Assembly: GCA_021828285.1 (NCBI GenBank)
Contig: JAKASG010000003.1
Location: 1 to 64,000 of the forward strand
Reading direction: 5' to 3'
DNA from: Acidobacteriota bacterium
Lineage (GTDB): Bacteria; Acidobacteriota; Terriglobia; UBA7540
Length of the DNA: 64,000 bases
The first letter of the stretch is position 1; the number at the start of each line of letters is the position of its first letter. This document shows positions 34,651-43,425 of the stretch, piece after piece. The translations under genes were made by a program, and so were the position numbers. The notes beneath the pieces were generated by a model. It searched no databases. It was given only the letters and a program-made list of their open reading frames with translations, and was not told where the DNA came from.

Positions 34651-35115
34651 TCAGTGCCCGCAGGCGAGCATTCCGTGTTTTTCGGAATATCTTTGGTGGT
34701 ACTCTTCGGCGCGGTAGAAGACGCCGGCGGGGATGATCTCCGTCACGATGGAGCGGGGATGCTTCGCTTGCTGTTTCCGCTTGGACGCTTCTGCAGCGGC
34801 TTGCTGAGCGGGCGAGTGAAAGAAAATTGCGGAGCGGTATTGCGTGCCCACGTCCGGCCCCTGCCGGTTGAGTTGCGCGGGATCGTGCAGCTCCCAGAAA
34901 GCGTCGAGAAGCTGATCATAAGTGATCCGAGCGGGATCGAAAGCGACCTCCACGGCTTCGGCGTGCCCCGTGCGATCCGTGCAGACGTCGCGATATGTCG
35001 GGTTCGCAAGCGTTCCTCCGGTGTATCCAGCCTGCGTGTCCGCCACGCCCGGCAGCTTGCGGAATTCCGCTTCCACACCCCAAAAACATCCCGCCGCAAA
35101 TGTTGCTTTTTCCAT
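34651..35115 (-). CDS. msrA: Peptide-methionine (S)-S-oxide reductase
   Basis: Repairs methionine sulfoxide in proteins. 154 residues, with the catalytic motif GCFWG (Cys10) right after the short N-terminus, then [30 protein letters not shown], the [12 protein letters not shown] block and [23 protein letters not shown], all standard for MsrA. A resolving Cys is present at the extreme C-terminus (MLACGH). It is transcribed on its own, divergently from the gamma-glutamyltranspeptidase. Confidence 0.95.
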   Translation of the reverse strand: MEKATFAAGCFWGVEAEFRKLPGVADTQAGYTGGTLANPTYRDVCTDRTGHAEAVEVAFDPARITYDQLLDAFWELHDPAQLNRQGPDVGTQYRSAIFFHSPAQQAAAEASKRKQQAKHPRSIVTEIIPAGVFYRAEEYHQRYSEKHGMLACGH

Positions 35116-35315
35116 TTTCCCGTCACCTCTCGGCCATTATACCGCACCCGGGCAGCGCGAAGTTCGCGCTCCCCAAACTCCACGACCGATTCCTTCGACG
35201 TGCGCTTTGAGGGCGCCCACCGGCATTCGGCGATGGCAACTCGAAACCTCATGCGCTAAGATGAACCGTTCATTTCGAAATCGCTGCGGCGACATCCGAA
35301 CACGAAGGGAGATCC

Positions 35316-37037
35316 ATGAAGAGATATTTTCTGCCTTTATTCACATTGGCGGGGTTACTTTGCGCTGCTGTTCCAAGCTTGCGGCCGGCAAGGCTGATGA
35401 CCTGGTCGCAAGGCCGCTCCATGGTCGTTTCGCGGCTCGGGATTGTGGCTGCGGAGCAGCCGCTCGCTTCGCAGGCCGGCGCTTCAATCCTCGCGGAGGG
35501 CGGTTCGGCGGCCGATGCAGCCATCGCTGCGAGCGCCGTCATGGGTGTGATGCAGCCGATGATGAATGGAATGGGCGGCGACGATTTTGCGATCGTGTAC
35601 AACGCCAGGACGGGGAAGGTGACTGGGCTGAACGCCAGCGGCTGGGCCCCGGAGCGGCTGACTCCTTCCTATCTTCACTCGAAGGGGCTGCAGCACATTC
35701 CTGATACCGGAATTCTATCCGTCACCGTTCCGGGTGCTGTGATGGGCTGGTGGGAACTGCATCAGCGCTTCGGCAAGCTTCCGTGGAAGGACCTTTTCCA
35801 GCCCGCCATCTATTACGCCTCACACGGGTTTCCTATTCCGCAGTGGGACAGTATGTATTGGCCGGCCTATGCGGGGGTGTTTCGCGCTGATGCCGTTGCG
35901 GCGAGCATTTATCTGCCGGGAGGCCATGCGCCCAAGCTCGGCCAGGTATTTCGGAATCCCGAGTACGCTCGCGCGCTCGAGCTGGTTGCCAGCCAGGGTG
36001 AGCGCGCCTTCTATGAAGGGAGTATTGCGCAAGCTATTGTGAAGACTTCGCGCGAGCTGGGTGGCGTGATCGAGCCCGAAGATCTGAGCGACTACAAGGC
36101 CGAGTGGGTTGACCCGATTGAAACGGACTACCGTGGCTGGAAGGTCTTCGAAATTCCGCCGAATTCGCAGGGCATCGCCGCACTAGAGATGCTGAACATC
36201 ATGGCCCAATTCCCGCTTTCGACCTACGGACCGGTGAGCACTCGGCGATATCACGTGGAAATGCAGGCGCAGAAATTGGCTTATGCGGACCTTTACCGCT
36301 ACCTCGGTGACCCGCGCTTTGTCAAGGTGCCGGTTGCTGGAATGATTTCCATGAGCTATGCCCGGGAGCGCGCGAAGCTGATCAATATGGACCAGGCGAA
36401 ATGCAGCTTTCAACCCGGGATTCCGCCGGGCGCCGGGAAGGTGATCGCGGCAATGCCTCATCCCGGCACCGATACCAGCTACCTCACCGCCGTAGACCGC
36501 GACGGCAACATTGTTTCTTTCATTCAAAGTCTCGCGGGGGCGTTCGGCTCGGGAGTGGTCGTGCGCGGATACGGCATCATTCTGCAGAACCGCGCGACCG
36601 GATTCACGCTCCGGCCCGGCAGCCCGGACGTTCTGGCTCCTCACAAGCGCCCCTTTCATACCATCATGCCGGCCTTCATGGAGAAAGGTGACCTTCATAT
36701 CGGATTCGGCGTTATGCGCGGCGGGAATCAGCCGCTCGCCCATGCGCAGTTTGTCTCCGACATCGCCGATTACAAAATGAACATTCAGCAAGCTCTTGAA
36801 GCGCCGCGCTTCAATCACTTCGGCCGCGACTGCGGCTACCTGATTGAGAGCCGTGTGCCGAAATCCACCTTAGTAGGCCTTTCGGTCCTTGGATATAATC
36901 TGCGAGTCGTGGGGCCTTATGCGGAATTCGTCGGAGGCGGCCAGGCCGTGCTCCATGATTCCGCGACGGGCGTGAACTACGGCGGTTCCGATCCGCGTAA
37001 GGATGGTGAAGCGATTCCCCAGCCTTCGCCACATTGA
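35316..37037 (+). CDS. ggt: Gamma-glutamyltranspeptidase family protein
   Basis: Autoprocessing N-terminal nucleophile hydrolase of the periplasm or outside. 573 residues with a signal peptide (~1-25). The family pattern is clear: QPLASQAGASILAEGGSAADAAIA, MMNGMGGDDFAIVY, and the processing site in GTDTSYLTAVDRDGN, where Thr387 aligns with the catalytic Thr of E. coli GGT (the residue after it is Ser instead of Thr). Normally the enzyme cleaves gamma-glutamyl bonds such as in glutathione. In this bacillithiol-type organism the real substrate may differ. SD-like AAGGGAG precedes the start. Confidence 0.9.
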   Translation: MKRYFLPLFTLAGLLCAAVPSLRPARLMTWSQGRSMVVSRLGIVAAEQPLASQAGASILAEGGSAADAAIAASAVMGVMQPMMNGMGGDDFAIVYNARTGKVTGLNASGWAPERLTPSYLHSKGLQHIPDTGILSVTVPGAVMGWWELHQRFGKLPWKDLFQPAIYYASHGFPIPQWDSMYWPAYAGVFRADAVAASIYLPGGHAPKLGQVFRNPEYARALELVASQGERAFYEGSIAQAIVKTSRELGGVIEPEDLSDYKAEWVDPIETDYRGWKVFEIPPNSQGIAALEMLNIMAQFPLSTYGPVSTRRYHVEMQAQKLAYADLYRYLGDPRFVKVPVAGMISMSYARERAKLINMDQAKCSFQPGIPPGAGKVIAAMPHPGTDTSYLTAVDRDGNIVSFIQSLAGAFGSGVVVRGYGIILQNRATGFTLRPGSPDVLAPHKRPFHTIMPAFMEKGDLHIGFGVMRGGNQPLAHAQFVSDIADYKMNIQQALEAPRFNHFGRDCGYLIESRVPKSTLVGLSVLGYNLRVVGPYAEFVGGGQAVLHDSATGVNYGGSDPRKDGEAIPQPSPH

Positions 37038-37109
37038 CCGTCTTCGCGCATCATGAGGCTGGCACTCGCGCCGTGTCACTGAAGAAAGTGATATATGCCA
37101 TCGTCGTGC

Positions 37110-37193
37110 TGTCATGGTGAGCGAATCGAAGCATCGGCTGTTCCTCTAGAGGAATAGGCAAAAGCGGATTCTTCGCGGCGCTCAGAATGGCGG
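37110..37193. repeat. Palindromic GTCAT..GAGCGAA-type interspersed repeat
   Basis: The left arm (GTCATGGTGAGCGAATCGAA, 37111-37130) and the reverse complement of the right arm (ending near 37193) match at about 18 of 26 positions. Such GTCATnnTGAGCGAA(g)CGAAG elements recur between genes in Acidobacteriota genomes. They look like mobile or recombinogenic palindromes with no coding content. They fill most of the gap between ggt and hemY. Confidence 0.6.
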
Positions 37194-37258
37194 GTTATCG
37201 GATGTGCAATTTATTTCGGTAACGCGACACCGGCTGGCACAACGCGCAATGCGCGGCT

Positions 37259-38728
37259 CTAGGAAAACATCGCAAGCGCGCGCGAGGCGGCGAGGCGGCC
37301 GGCGCGAATGCAGTCGGAGATTCCGATGCCGCTGAATGCATTGCCGGCGAGAAACAACCCGGGATGGCGTTCGAGCGCCGCTTCAATCGCCCCAACGCGA
37401 GCCTGATGGCCGACCGTGTACTGCGCCATCGCGGAAGGCCAGCGAGAGACGCGCGTCAAGAGCGGCTCGGCGGAAATTCCCAAAATCGCGCGAAGCTCGC
37501 CGCGAACGAGCGAGACGATTTCAGCGTCGCTCGTCTGGAGCAGCTCCGGATGGCGCGAACCGCCGAGGAAGCAGCGCAACAGCGCTTTCCCTTCGGGTGC
37601 GCGGCCCGAAAACTTGCGATGGACGAATGTGCAGGCGAGCAGCTTGCGGTTTTCCTTCTGCGGCACGAGAAATCCGAAACCCGGCGGAAGCGAGCGGCGG
37701 ACGTCATCATCAAAAGCCAGCGAGACGATGAGCGCCGAGCTGTAAGGGATCGCGCCCAAAGATTCGGCGAGCTCGGGATCGAGCGTCTTCAGCAGGCGCG
37801 CCGATTCGTGCGCGGGCAAAGCGAGGATCACCGCGTCCGCCTTCTCACCGGCTGCGCGATCCGATTCGACGCGCCATTCAGGAGCTCCATCCGTTGGCGC
37901 GGGCGCAAGTCCGTTCACTCGCTCGCCGAGACGGACGGACGCTGGCGAGAGCGTTTTCTCAATGGCCTGGATCAATTGTTCCATCCCGCCGCCGAAAGTG
38001 GAGAAGAGCGATGGCGGCGCGCCGGTGGCAGGCGCCGTGCGCGCGCGCTTCCTCCGGCTTGACGCGACGGCTCGAATCAGGCTGCCGTGGCGGCTTTCCA
38101 TTTCCCAAAAGCGCGTCAGCACGGATCGCGCGCTGAGCGCTCTTGAATCTCCGCCGTAAACGCCGGCGAGTAGCGGCTCGGCGATATTCTCCAGCAGGGC
38201 GCGGCCGAAGTGGCGCGTGACGAAACTTTCGACGGATTCATCGGGAAACTTTTCACGGCTGCGGTCCGGCGGCGCCATGAATAATTCCGCGGCTGCTTTG
38301 ATCCTCGAACTCCAGGGAAGAAGCGGCGTTCGAAGCATCGGAGCGAAGCGCATCGGAACCAGCATCATCATGCCTTCCGGCAGGGCTGCCAGGCGGCCGC
38401 GATGGAGAACGTAAGTGCGGCGATCGCGGTCGTTCGAGCCGAGGAGCGCATCTCCGAGGCCCAGCTCGCGCGCAAGCTCGGCCGATTCGGGCTTCGCAGT
38501 GAGGAAGCTGTCGGGTCCGGCTTCAAGAATGAAACCGTCGGCTGGTTCCGTGCGGATAACGCCGCCGAGGCGCGCGCCGGCTTCAATCAATTGGAATTCG
38601 ATGCGCGCTCCCGATTGCCGCGCGCGCTCGAGCGCGTGAGTCGCCGCGAGGCCGGAAATCCCGCCACCGATAATGATGACTCGGCGAGGCGAAGCCGGCG
38701 CTTGCGATGACGCTTTTATCGCGGACAT
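37259..38728 (-). CDS. hemY: Protoporphyrinogen oxidase (oxygen-dependent, HemY type)
   Basis: FAD enzyme oxidising protoporphyrinogen IX (or coproporphyrinogen III, in the coproporphyrin-dependent route) in haem synthesis. 489 residues, N-terminal dinucleotide motif VIIIGGGISGLAATHALERA, the SFLTAKPESAELARELGLGD region and the C-terminal FAD motif LFLAGNAFSGIGISDCIRAGR. It is the last gene of a bshA-hemE-hemY run, 49 bases after hemE. Whether it is HemY or a coproporphyrinogen oxidase CgoX cannot be settled by eye. Confidence 0.9.
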   Translation of the reverse strand: MSAIKASSQAPASPRRVIIIGGGISGLAATHALERARQSGARIEFQLIEAGARLGGVIRTEPADGFILEAGPDSFLTAKPESAELARELGLGDALLGSNDRDRRTYVLHRGRLAALPEGMMMLVPMRFAPMLRTPLLPWSSRIKAAAELFMAPPDRSREKFPDESVESFVTRHFGRALLENIAEPLLAGVYGGDSRALSARSVLTRFWEMESRHGSLIRAVASSRRKRARTAPATGAPPSLFSTFGGGMEQLIQAIEKTLSPASVRLGERVNGLAPAPTDGAPEWRVESDRAAGEKADAVILALPAHESARLLKTLDPELAESLGAIPYSSALIVSLAFDDDVRRSLPPGFGFLVPQKENRKLLACTFVHRKFSGRAPEGKALLRCFLGGSRHPELLQTSDAEIVSLVRGELRAILGISAEPLLTRVSRWPSAMAQYTVGHQARVGAIEAALERHPGLFLAGNAFSGIGISDCIRAGRLAASRALAMFS

Positions 38729-38777
38729 GAGCAGAAGCTGGATTATGCGGCGAAGCCGCCCGATTCGTTAAGAATTC

Positions 38778-39890
38778 TCAAGTGGCGCGCTGCCGGGCGC
38801 TCATTTCGTGCACCATTTCAATCAACGCGACGACGTTTTCAAAAGGCGTTTCAGGGAGAACGCCGTGGCCGAGATTGAAAATGTGGCCGGGACGCCGGGC
38901 GGCCTGGCGAAGTATCCGCTCCACATTCGAGCGAATCACGCGGCGTCCCCCGAGCAGCACGGCCGGATCGAGATTGCCCTGCACGCCGATGCCCGGGCCA
39001 AGCCTCGCCCACGCCGCATCGAGATCCTCTCGATGGTCAAGGCCGATCACCGCGCCGCCGGCCTCGGCCAGCGCCTCGGTCAGCGCGGGACTGCCGGTCG
39101 AAAAATGAATCACGGGCGCTTCGATGCTCCGGATCAGCGCTCGTGAAAACGGCTGGACGAAAGCGCGATAGTCCGCGGGCGCGAGGCAGCCGGCCCACGT
39201 ATCAAAAATCTGCACGGCCTGAACCCCGGCGGTAATCTGGCCCTTGACGTAAAGCGCGAGCGCACGGACGAGCCGCTTCATCAGCGCGCGCCAGGCGGCC
39301 GGCTCGGTGTACATCATTCGCTTCGTGCGCTCGAAGGTGCGCGATGAGCCGCCTTCGATGAGATAGGAAGCGAGCGTAAAAGGCGCGCCGGCAAAACCGA
39401 TGAGGGGCGTGTGTGGATCGAGTTGAGCCCGCGTGCGCCGAATGCCTTCATAGAAATATTCAAGCGCGCCGCGAGGATCGGCCTTCGGCATCCGCTCAAC
39501 GTCGCGGCGGGAGCGCAGCGCCGGATGGACAAGCGGGCCTTCGCCCTTTTCATATTCGATCCTAAATCCCAAAGGCTCCGCAAGGAGCAGCAGGTCGGCA
39601 AAAATGATGGCGGCATCAGCGCCGATTTTTTCCGCCGCGCTCACAGTCACTTCCGCGACCAGGTCCGGAGTCTTGCAGAGCTTGAGGAAAGGCGTGCGCG
39701 CCCGCAGCCGGCGATATTCCGGCATATAGCGTCCGGCCTGCCGCATCAGCCAGACGGGTGTCACATCCACGCGCTCGAGCCGGCAAGCCTTGAGGAAGCG
39801 CGACTCGTTCCACGCTGGCGCCCGCGAGCTTCCGGCGCCCTCCGCCGCATCGTCACGAATTCCCGAGGACGCGTTCGTAGAGTTTTTCAT
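38778..39890 (-). CDS. hemE: Uroporphyrinogen decarboxylase
   Basis: Decarboxylates uroporphyrinogen III to coproporphyrinogen III. From the ATG at 39890 the product has 370 residues; ~35 residues precede the conserved start of the family (RFLKACRLERVDVTPVWLMRQAGRYMPEYR), so the true start could be later. Active-site strand PVWLMRQAGRYMPEYR, GFAGAPFTLASYLIEGG, QIFDTWAGCL and FNLGHGVLPETP are all standard. The start overlaps the 3' end of bshA by about 38 bases, implying coupled translation. Confidence 0.93.
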   Translation of the reverse strand: MKNSTNASSGIRDDAAEGAGSSRAPAWNESRFLKACRLERVDVTPVWLMRQAGRYMPEYRRLRARTPFLKLCKTPDLVAEVTVSAAEKIGADAAIIFADLLLLAEPLGFRIEYEKGEGPLVHPALRSRRDVERMPKADPRGALEYFYEGIRRTRAQLDPHTPLIGFAGAPFTLASYLIEGGSSRTFERTKRMMYTEPAAWRALMKRLVRALALYVKGQITAGVQAVQIFDTWAGCLAPADYRAFVQPFSRALIRSIEAPVIHFSTGSPALTEALAEAGGAVIGLDHREDLDAAWARLGPGIGVQGNLDPAVLLGGRRVIRSNVERILRQAARRPGHIFNLGHGVLPETPFENVVALIEMVHEMSARQRAT

Positions 39891-40977
39891 ATAGCGGAAT
39901 GATTTTCGACGCGCAGAACTGATGGTCGGCGCGGGCGCGGGCCGCCTGGCCCATGCGTCGCTGGAGGTCGGCATCGGTCAGGATGAGGAGGGTGCGCTTC
40001 GCCATGGTATCGAGGTCGCCGGGCGGAACGAGAAACCCTTCCACGCCGTCCTCAACCACCTCCGGAAGGCCGCCGACGCGCGATGCGACGGGCGGAACGC
40101 CGCACGCCATCGCTTCAAGAGCGGCGAGCCCGAAGGATTCGAGCTGGCTCGGCAGCAGCATGACGTCGCCGCAACAGAGTAAATTCTGCACCTGATTCTG
40201 CTTCCCAAGGAAATGGACGTCCTTCGTCAAGCCTTTCTCCCGCGCCATCCATTCCGCCACGACGCGGTCGGGGCCGTCGCCGATCATCACCAGCTTCGCG
40301 GGAATTTCCTTGCGGACGCGGGAGAAGATTTCGACGACGTCGGGGACGCGCTTGACGGGGCGGAAGTTCGAAAGATGGACCAGAACCTTCTCCCCGTCCG
40401 GCGCGAATTCCCGCCGGCGCGTGGCGTGGTCGGCGGGCGTGAAGACATCGCAGTTGACGAAGTTGGGAATGACCTCGATTTCCCGTTTGACCCCAATCTC
40501 GCGGAGCGTGACGCCATGGAGATACTGTGAAATGGCCGTGACCGCATCGCTTTCCTCAATCGAGAAGCGGGTGATTGGCAGGTACGAGCGGTCCACGCCG
40601 ACCAGCGTAATGTCGGTTCCGTGCAGTGTGGTGACGAAGGGCAGGCGGCGGCTCTTGAGCATTGTCCTCGCCAGATGCGCGCTCACCGAATGCGGAATCG
40701 CGTAGTGAACGTGCAGCAGGTCGAGCGATTCGTTGACTGCGACGTTATACATTTGGCTCGCCAGGGCCAGCGTATAGGGCGGATGGTCGAAGAGCGGGTA
40801 ATTCATCACTTCGACTTCGTGGAAATGAATTCGATCCGAGGGCTCCCCAATGCGCACGGGGAGCGCATAACTGATGAAGTGAATGTCGTGGCCGCGGGCG
40901 GCAAGTTCAAGCCCGAGCTCCGTTGCCACCACCCCGCTGCCGCCGTAAGTGGGGTAACAAGTGATGCCGATTTTCAT
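39853..40977 (-). CDS. bshA: N-acetyl-alpha-D-glucosaminyl L-malate synthase
   Basis: GT4 glycosyltransferase that makes GlcNAc-malate, the first step of bacillithiol synthesis. 374 residues. Typical for BshA: KIGITCYPTYGGSGVVATEL at the N-terminus, HVHYAIPHSVSAHLA, TTLHGTDITLVGVDRSYLPI, and the donor-site E-x7-E-type region (SQLESFGLAALEAMACGVPP). The bshB deacetylase and bshC genes are not in the window. Its coupling to hemE and hemY is notable, since it suggests co-regulation of thiol and haem supply; that idea is inference. Confidence 0.93.
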   Translation of the reverse strand: MKIGITCYPTYGGSGVVATELGLELAARGHDIHFISYALPVRIGEPSDRIHFHEVEVMNYPLFDHPPYTLALASQMYNVAVNESLDLLHVHYAIPHSVSAHLARTMLKSRRLPFVTTLHGTDITLVGVDRSYLPITRFSIEESDAVTAISQYLHGVTLREIGVKREIEVIPNFVNCDVFTPADHATRRREFAPDGEKVLVHLSNFRPVKRVPDVVEIFSRVRKEIPAKLVMIGDGPDRVVAEWMAREKGLTKDVHFLGKQNQVQNLLCCGDVMLLPSQLESFGLAALEAMACGVPPVASRVGGLPEVVEDGVEGFLVPPGDLDTMAKRTLLILTDADLQRRMGQAARARADHQFCASKIIPLYEKLYERVLGNS

Positions 40978-41086
40978 AAGTGATTCGCCGGGCGGCGCAT
41001 TGGACCTTCACTCCGGCACATTGCCCGCCGCCCGTCGCGCAAACCGCAATCAGCACGTAATCATTGGAGCGGCGAGGCACGCCCCG

Positions 41087-41557
41087 TTAGAAGGGGTGAT
41101 GACCTTTGCGCCTCGTTTTGGCCGCTTCGTTTTTGAGGATCGTGATGCGCTGGACGGCGCGCCGCCCGTTCTGCTCCCGGAAGTTGACCATCACGCTGAG
41201 GCCCGTAGCGAGAGCTGCCCAGCGGACCTTCCTTCCGTTGGCGGTGATGACGCGAACGTGCCGGTTCACGGGAAAGTATTCCGTATCGTTGTTCATCGAG
41301 GATTCCACCGTGAGGATTTTGCGCTTCTTATCAAGCGATTGCACAACCCCGGTGAAGTTCTGACGAATGACCGGCGTGGTGTTCTTGTTGATTCCTTTGG
41401 GCGCTCTTTTGAAGGGGTGCTGGGCAAGGGCAGGGATTGAACAGAATACAGAGGCTGCGAAAGCGATCGCCGCGATTCGAGCGCTCCAGCGTTCGTGATG
41501 GCGCTCCACCCGTCCTCCCAAAGTCCGCACCGATTTTCCAGTTCCTGCCATCGCCAC
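41087..41557 (-). CDS. Exported protein of unknown function, small beta domain
   Basis: A 156-residue product with a signal peptide (about 25-46, ending in PALAQ) after a basic n-region that may be over-long; the ATG at the start of the frame and one two codons in are both possible. The mature part is a ~100-residue beta-rich domain (VIRQNFTGVVQSLDKKRKILTV, VNRHVRVITANGRKVRW, MVNFREQNGRRAVQRITI), looking like the DUF5666-type small OB/barrel repeats found in exported acidobacterial proteins. It lies 87 bases downstream of the Hfq-like gene on the same strand. Function unknown. Confidence 0.72.
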   Translation of the reverse strand: MAMAGTGKSVRTLGGRVERHHERWSARIAAIAFAASVFCSIPALAQHPFKRAPKGINKNTTPVIRQNFTGVVQSLDKKRKILTVESSMNNDTEYFPVNRHVRVITANGRKVRWAALATGLSVMVNFREQNGRRAVQRITILKNEAAKTRRKGHHPF

Positions 41558-41644
41558 TCAGTCGGCTTTTTCGATAACCTCGAACACCCTCGCGCGCCTG
41601 CGAAATGGGTGCCGGTGAACTGCCACCCTTACGGGCCCGGAGAT

Positions 41645-42076
41645 TCAATTCGCATCATCGCCGCTGTTTCCAGCATCGTTTCCGTTCCACTCTTCTTTCG
41701 GCGGCCGGCTCTCTTCCCGCTCGCCGTTTTCGCCTTGCTTGTACATATAGCGAATCGAGGCTTTCATCACCAAGAGGTTTGGCTCGTGATTGCGGTTGAC
41801 CTTGATGCAATTCTTGTCGTACCACTCGATCACGCCTTGGAGGATTTCGCCGGTGTGAAGCACAATGACCATCGGAGTGCGTGCCTGCATTTGCTTGATG
41901 TAATAGAAATTCTCGGCGTTCGTCTGCTCAGGCGGAACAGGTTTCTTACGCTGCAGGCGCGACCCCATGTGCTCCTGCACTTCTGAAAGTGACGGTCTGA
42001 TCAATTTTCGATTCACTGCGGGACACCCCTTTCGCCCCGGGACTCCGGAGCCTCGGCCCGAAGACCGCACCTTCAT
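41645..42076 (-). CDS. hfq: Hfq-like Sm-fold RNA-binding protein, divergent
   Basis: A 143-residue protein. An extended ~50-residue N-terminal region leads into an Sm-type core (~57-110): [39 protein letters not shown], then [14 protein letters not shown]. The Sm1 pattern fits Hfq, but the Sm2 motif usual in proteobacterial Hfq (YKHA) is replaced by [11 protein letters not shown]. The tail is acidic and Asn/Gly-rich. This form is known from Acidobacteriota, where it is annotated as Hfq-like. The start at 42076 is the longest; ATG at 41968 (GSRLQRKKP onwards) is a plausible shorter start. sRNA chaperone function is inferred from the family. Confidence 0.75.
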   Translation of the reverse strand: MKVRSSGRGSGVPGRKGCPAVNRKLIRPSLSEVQEHMGSRLQRKKPVPPEQTNAENFYYIKQMQARTPMVIVLHTGEILQGVIEWYDKNCIKVNRNHEPNLLVMKASIRYMYKQGENGEREESRPPKEEWNGNDAGNSGDDAN

Positions 42077-42333
42077 GCCCTAGAGGATTACGGCATTCAA
42101 TTCGATGCGAATCCTGACAGCTTGGTTACTTCCGGGCCTCCGCAAACGCCGAAGAAGGAAACAGCACTCTTCGATAGGAAGGAGTCTAACACGGCGATTG
42201 CGGCTTTGCAATTCAAACTCGGTCTCTCCCCGTTCGCCGAGATGCAATAGTTTACGCGCCGATTCAATCCTCAAACGGATGTGCAATCCGACGCATGTTG
42301 CGGAGTAAAGCAGCCCGTGACTCGCGCGTTTCT

Positions 42334-43410
42334 TTACTTGCCAGGAAGAGTTGACGCGATGTCCAGGGCCAAGGCCTCGAGGCTGAGTTCGGGATTGATA
42401 TTGCGGATTCGCTGCCGGTAGGCTTGCTGAAGCCCGGCATGGAGCATCGTGATTCCTCGGAAGCCGAGTTTCACCGCGTAGGAGCGGATCCGAGGCGCGA
42501 TATCCAGATTGACGAGAGTCTTTCCGGAATCGTCCGCGAGCGCGCGGAGGAGGTCGGCCGCGAGGATCGCGCCGGTCGAGAGCGTCTCGTTCCATTCCGC
42601 ACGGTTCTCCGCAAGCGTTTTGCTTGAGGAAAAGACGGCACGCCAGTCGGCGAGTTCGGGGGAAGCGCCGGCAAGCGCTTGCACATAGTCGAGCCAGGGG
42701 CGGCGCCTTTGTTCATAAAGGGAGAGGTCGAGATTTTTCGCGGCGGCGATGCTGCCTCCCGCGACGCGGACCGCCAGCCTGCGTTGCGGCGGCGTTAGAC
42801 CGTTCGCTTGGGGGAGATTCTTCTCGATCACCGAATCGTCCGCCGGATGGAAAACAATTTGTCGGCATCTCGAGCGGATCGTTGTCCGCAGCTCGAACGG
42901 GTTGCGGCAGATCAGAATGATTCGCGTCGTCGCCGGAGGCTCTTCGAGCATTTTGAGAAGCAGATCGGCCGCTTGCCAGTGGACGCTCTCCGCTTCGTCA
43001 ATAATAAAGACGCGCTGCGGAAGCTCGAAAGGCATGGTCAAGGCCGTGGCGCGAAGCTCCCGGATTTGCTCGATCAGAATGTAGCCCGTTATGGGCGCGA
43101 TGAACTGCACATCGAAATAGACCAGCCCTTCAACGCGTGCGCGGGAGTCCTTGATTTCGCGCCGCCTTGCGAGATCTTCTTCCGCGGCCTGGATCATCTG
43201 CGCGGCTTTTCGGCAGCGCGCGCACTCTCCGCAGAAATCGTCCTTCAGCCGCTCGCAATTGAGCGCCTTCGCGAGCATAAGAGCGAGCGTTTTTTTGCCG
43301 ACGCCCTCAGGGCCGGCAAAGAGCAGAGCGCCGGGAACGCGTCCTGCGTCCAGCATCCTCCGGATTTGCTCGACCGCCTCGGTATTCGAAAGAAAATCGC
43401 TGAACCCCAT
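42334..43410 (-). CDS. holB: DNA polymerase III delta' subunit
   Basis: Clamp-loader subunit that helps open the sliding clamp. 358 residues: N-terminal AAA+ domain with Walker A GPEGVGKKT, a zinc-binding Cys set (CGECARCRKAAQ), sensor/SRC-type segment CRNPFELRTTIRSRCRQI, and a C-terminal helical collar domain. Its start is 15 bases after the tmk stop (tmk-holB order, also seen in Firmicutes and other phyla), so the genes share a transcript. The AAA+ lid region is complete. Confidence 0.92.
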   Translation of the reverse strand: MGFSDFLSNTEAVEQIRRMLDAGRVPGALLFAGPEGVGKKTLALMLAKALNCERLKDDFCGECARCRKAAQMIQAAEEDLARRREIKDSRARVEGLVYFDVQFIAPITGYILIEQIRELRATALTMPFELPQRVFIIDEAESVHWQAADLLLKMLEEPPATTRIILICRNPFELRTTIRSRCRQIVFHPADDSVIEKNLPQANGLTPPQRRLAVRVAGGSIAAAKNLDLSLYEQRRRPWLDYVQALAGASPELADWRAVFSSSKTLAENRAEWNETLSTGAILAADLLRALADDSGKTLVNLDIAPRIRSYAVKLGFRGITMLHAGLQQAYRQRIRNINPELSLEALALDIASTLPGK

Positions 43411-43425
43411 CGTGATTCTCGCTTC

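Noticed and set aside
37226-37250. TGGCAC-N-GC element as sigma-54 promoter
   Set aside because: The -12 TTGCA-like half is missing at the right distance, and no activator site or suitable gene follows.
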